This document shows, piece by piece, positions 62,273-64,000 of a DNA stretch of 64,000 nucleotides. Position 1 is the first letter of the stretch. The number at the start of each line of letters is the position of its first letter. Source of the stretch: Bradyrhizobium tropiciagri (lineage in GTDB: Bacteria > Pseudomonadota > Alphaproteobacteria > Rhizobiales > Xanthobacteraceae). Location: contig NZ_LFLZ01000025.1 in assembly GCF_001189845.1 (NCBI RefSeq), positions 56,742 to 120,741 on the forward strand. The letters run 5' to 3'. The notes below the pieces were generated by a model. It was not told the DNA's origin, did not search any database, and saw only the letters and a list, made by a program, of their open reading frames with translations. The position numbers and the translations under genes are program-made.

Positions 62273-62644
62273 ATGACGCGGCTTGCGACATGTGCCTGCG
62301 GACAGCTTCGCGCGACCTGTCAGGGCGAACCGGCGACGGTCGCGCTCTGCCATTGCCTGGAATGTCAGAAGCGAACCGGCAGTACCTATGGCATCGTGGC
62401 CTTCTTCAGCCGCGCCGATGTCGAGCCCCAGGGCGAGGCGCGGCAATACACCAGGTCTGGCGACAGCGGCTCCTCCGTGGTGTTCCATTTCTGCCCGAAT
62501 TGCGGGTCGTCGGTCAATTGGGAGCCCGCGCGGATGCCCGACCTCGTTGCGGTCGCGGTCGGAGCGTTCGCGGACCCAGATTTTCCGGCGCCTTCCGTCG
62601 TGATCCACAAGGAGCGCCGCCACCGCTGGGTGGCGGACATCTGA
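62273..62644 (+). CDS. GFA family (glutathione-dependent formaldehyde-activating-like) protein
   Basis: The 123-residue zinc protein has the Cys sets CACGQ, CHCLECQ and CPNCGSS. The family includes Gfa, but most members have no proven activity. GAGGAGGTG precedes the ATG, 2 bases after the methyltransferase stop: same transcript likely. Confidence 0.9.
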   Translation: MTRLATCACGQLRATCQGEPATVALCHCLECQKRTGSTYGIVAFFSRADVEPQGEARQYTRSGDSGSSVVFHFCPNCGSSVNWEPARMPDLVAVAVGAFADPDFPAPSVVIHKERRHRWVADI

Positions 62645-62780
62645 CGGAACGGGGCGCGCTCGTTCCGTCTGGGAAATATTTAGACACAATTTGCAATTTG
62701 TTAACCACGCCCTGCGAAGGTCGCGCCGGATCAACGATTTCTTAAGAAATCGCCCCTCGCGCCAATGCAGGGACCCCCCG

Positions 62781-63880
62781 ATGACCTCGATCGGCACCTC
62801 GCCCAATCCCTACGCCCAATATGGCTCGGCCTATGCGCGGGCCGCCGCGACGCCCTCGCTGGCGGCGACGTTGTCGGGCGACGGCACGGCGGGTGACCTC
62901 TCGGCGTCCTCGACACCGAGCGCGGCAACCAACCTCACGCTGTCGGACGCCGCCCGCGCGCAACTCGCCAAGCGCCGCTGCCGGACTTTGCGACCGTCAC
63001 CAATGATATGCGCACAACGCTCGACCGGCTTTACACCGTCGCGGGGGTGAAGAAGCCGATCGTCGACGGCAAGACCACGATCGATCTCTCGACCCTGGAC
63101 CGTCGCTCGCTGTTTGCGATCTCGACCAACAATGGCGGCAAGTTCACGCCCGACGAGCAGGCGGTCGCCGCGACCGAACTGAAGCAGCGCTTCGACAAGG
63201 CCTTGGCGCCGTCGCTGGCGACCACGCGCCTGACCGGCGACTACAGCGTCAGCTACAAGGCGGCGCTCGACTGGTTCGATGGTGCCAGCGACGAGGAGAA
63301 AGCCACCGCGACCTGGGTCAGCCAGCGCGCCGCGGTGCTGAAGGGATATCAAGCGACGCAGCAGGATCCGAACAAGGCGCCGACCGGAATTGCAGGCGAC
63401 CCCGTCGCGGCCGCACTGGCAGGGACCACGTCTCCCACGACCGGCAACACACGCGACTTCAGCAGCGTGGCGAGCGACGTGCGCGCTTTCCTCGATCGGC
63501 AGAAGAGCGATGCGGCGAAGAGCGGCAAGGAGCTGGTGTTCGATTCCCGCCGCAAGACCGGACAGCTCGCCGACCTCTCAGCGCTCGACAACCGCTCGCT
63601 GTCGGCGATCACGCTGAACCAGGACAAGAAGTTTTCCGCCGAGGAGATCTTCGCGGCCAAGCAGGAGCTCAACACGCGGACGCGCCTTGCGGTGCTGGAT
63701 GCGCTGAAGCAGAGCCAATCGGCCGGCGATCCGCGCCAGTTCTCACTCGGCATCCTCAAGCAGTATTCCTCGATGAGCGCGGAGGAACGCCGGGCGGCCA
63801 ACTGGACGCAGGATTTCCAGGATGCCGCGATCAAGAGCTACAAGTCGACCTCGACGCTGCTCTCGATCCTGAAATCGTAA
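62781..63880 (+). pseudogene. Hypothetical protein with internal repeats, one frame break
   Basis: The N-terminal part is MTSIGTSPNPYAQYGSAYAR and on, until a break at 62970-62974; one added base restores KAPLPDFATVTNDMRTTLDR and the frame runs to 63880. The rest has two similar units (LSTLDRRSLFAISTNNGGKF and LSALDNRSLSAITLNQDKKF), each followed by a helical region. No known domain; such repeat pairs occur in Bradyrhizobium surface or flagella-associated hypotheticals. No signal peptide. The break is likely a consensus error. Confidence 0.7.
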
Positions 63881-63943
63881 GCCGGCGCCAGACCAGAGGA
63901 AGATGAGTTTGGGTCGAATCGGTTCGACCATGCACTTACTTCA

Positions 63944-63992
63944 CCTCTCCCATCGGGAGAGGTCGATTTGCGAAGCATATCGGGTGAGGGGC
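63944..63992. repeat. Extragenic palindrome, family E relative
   Basis: CCTCTCCCATCGGGAGAGG is a short hairpin followed by CGGGTGAGGGG, as in the start of the family E element; the rest may run past the window edge. Confidence 0.6.
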
Positions 63993-64000
63993 CGCAGCTC

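Overview
The window is GC-rich chromosomal DNA of an alphaproteobacterium, almost certainly Bradyrhizobium or a close relative. The pointers are a D-tartrate dehydratase whose catalytic residues fall at the positions known for the Bradyrhizobium enzyme, a pqqABCDE operon, a proline-rich pseudo-caspase, several families of extragenic palindromes of the kind seen in Bradyrhizobium, and a conserved ispB / DUF2007 / methyltransferase / S49 peptidase / glyQS block. No rRNA, tRNA, CRISPR array, insertion sequence or prophage was recognised.

Layout. 0-7 kb: an orphan branched-chain-amino-acid-type binding protein, then a leftward operon for a 2-oxoacid:ferredoxin oxidoreductase (korA, korB) led by a GltD-like FAD/Fe-S partner. 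7.8-13.8 kb: frameshifted pseudo-caspase, a DUF1800/DUF1501 pair, and a ModA-like binding protein. 14-17.6 kb: a YkuD-like lipoprotein, then an NmrA-like / SnoaL-like / SDR / MarR operon behind a promoter overlapped by two palindromes. 17.6-19 kb: a lower-GC pocket with two orphan genes. 19-27 kb: leftward pqqABCDE, prolyl iminopeptidase and racemase-like gene, facing a rightward sorbosone-dehydrogenase-type sugar dehydrogenase and a diheme cytochrome c; together these look like a PQQ synthesis and use module. 27-36 kb: amidase, glutathione peroxidase, DUF3297, tarD, a membrane protein behind tandem operators, a TonB siderophore receptor and malonyl-CoA decarboxylase. 36-45 kb: AraC/MFS pair, a cyclase-SUMF1 fusion, DUF4399, a solute-binding protein, a formate/nitrite channel with a PP2C-kinase bifunctional gene, and a second ModA-like protein. 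45-54 kb: PHA depolymerase, GST, cupin, small proteins, an enolase-superfamily enzyme, a second LivK-like protein, an AraC/GyrI regulator and a transglutaminase-like protein. 54-64 kb: ispB, DUF2007, a TrmN6-like methyltransferase, S49 peptidase, glyQS, a methyltransferase, a GFA protein and a frameshifted hypothetical gene.

Two things stand out. First, six genes carry seven frame breaks, all in G/C-rich runs; this looks more like consensus indel error than decay, but each needs checking. Second, several proteins keep an enzyme fold while losing the catalytic residues (caspase, glutamate racemase, YkuD), and these may be real pseudoenzymes with binding or regulatory roles.
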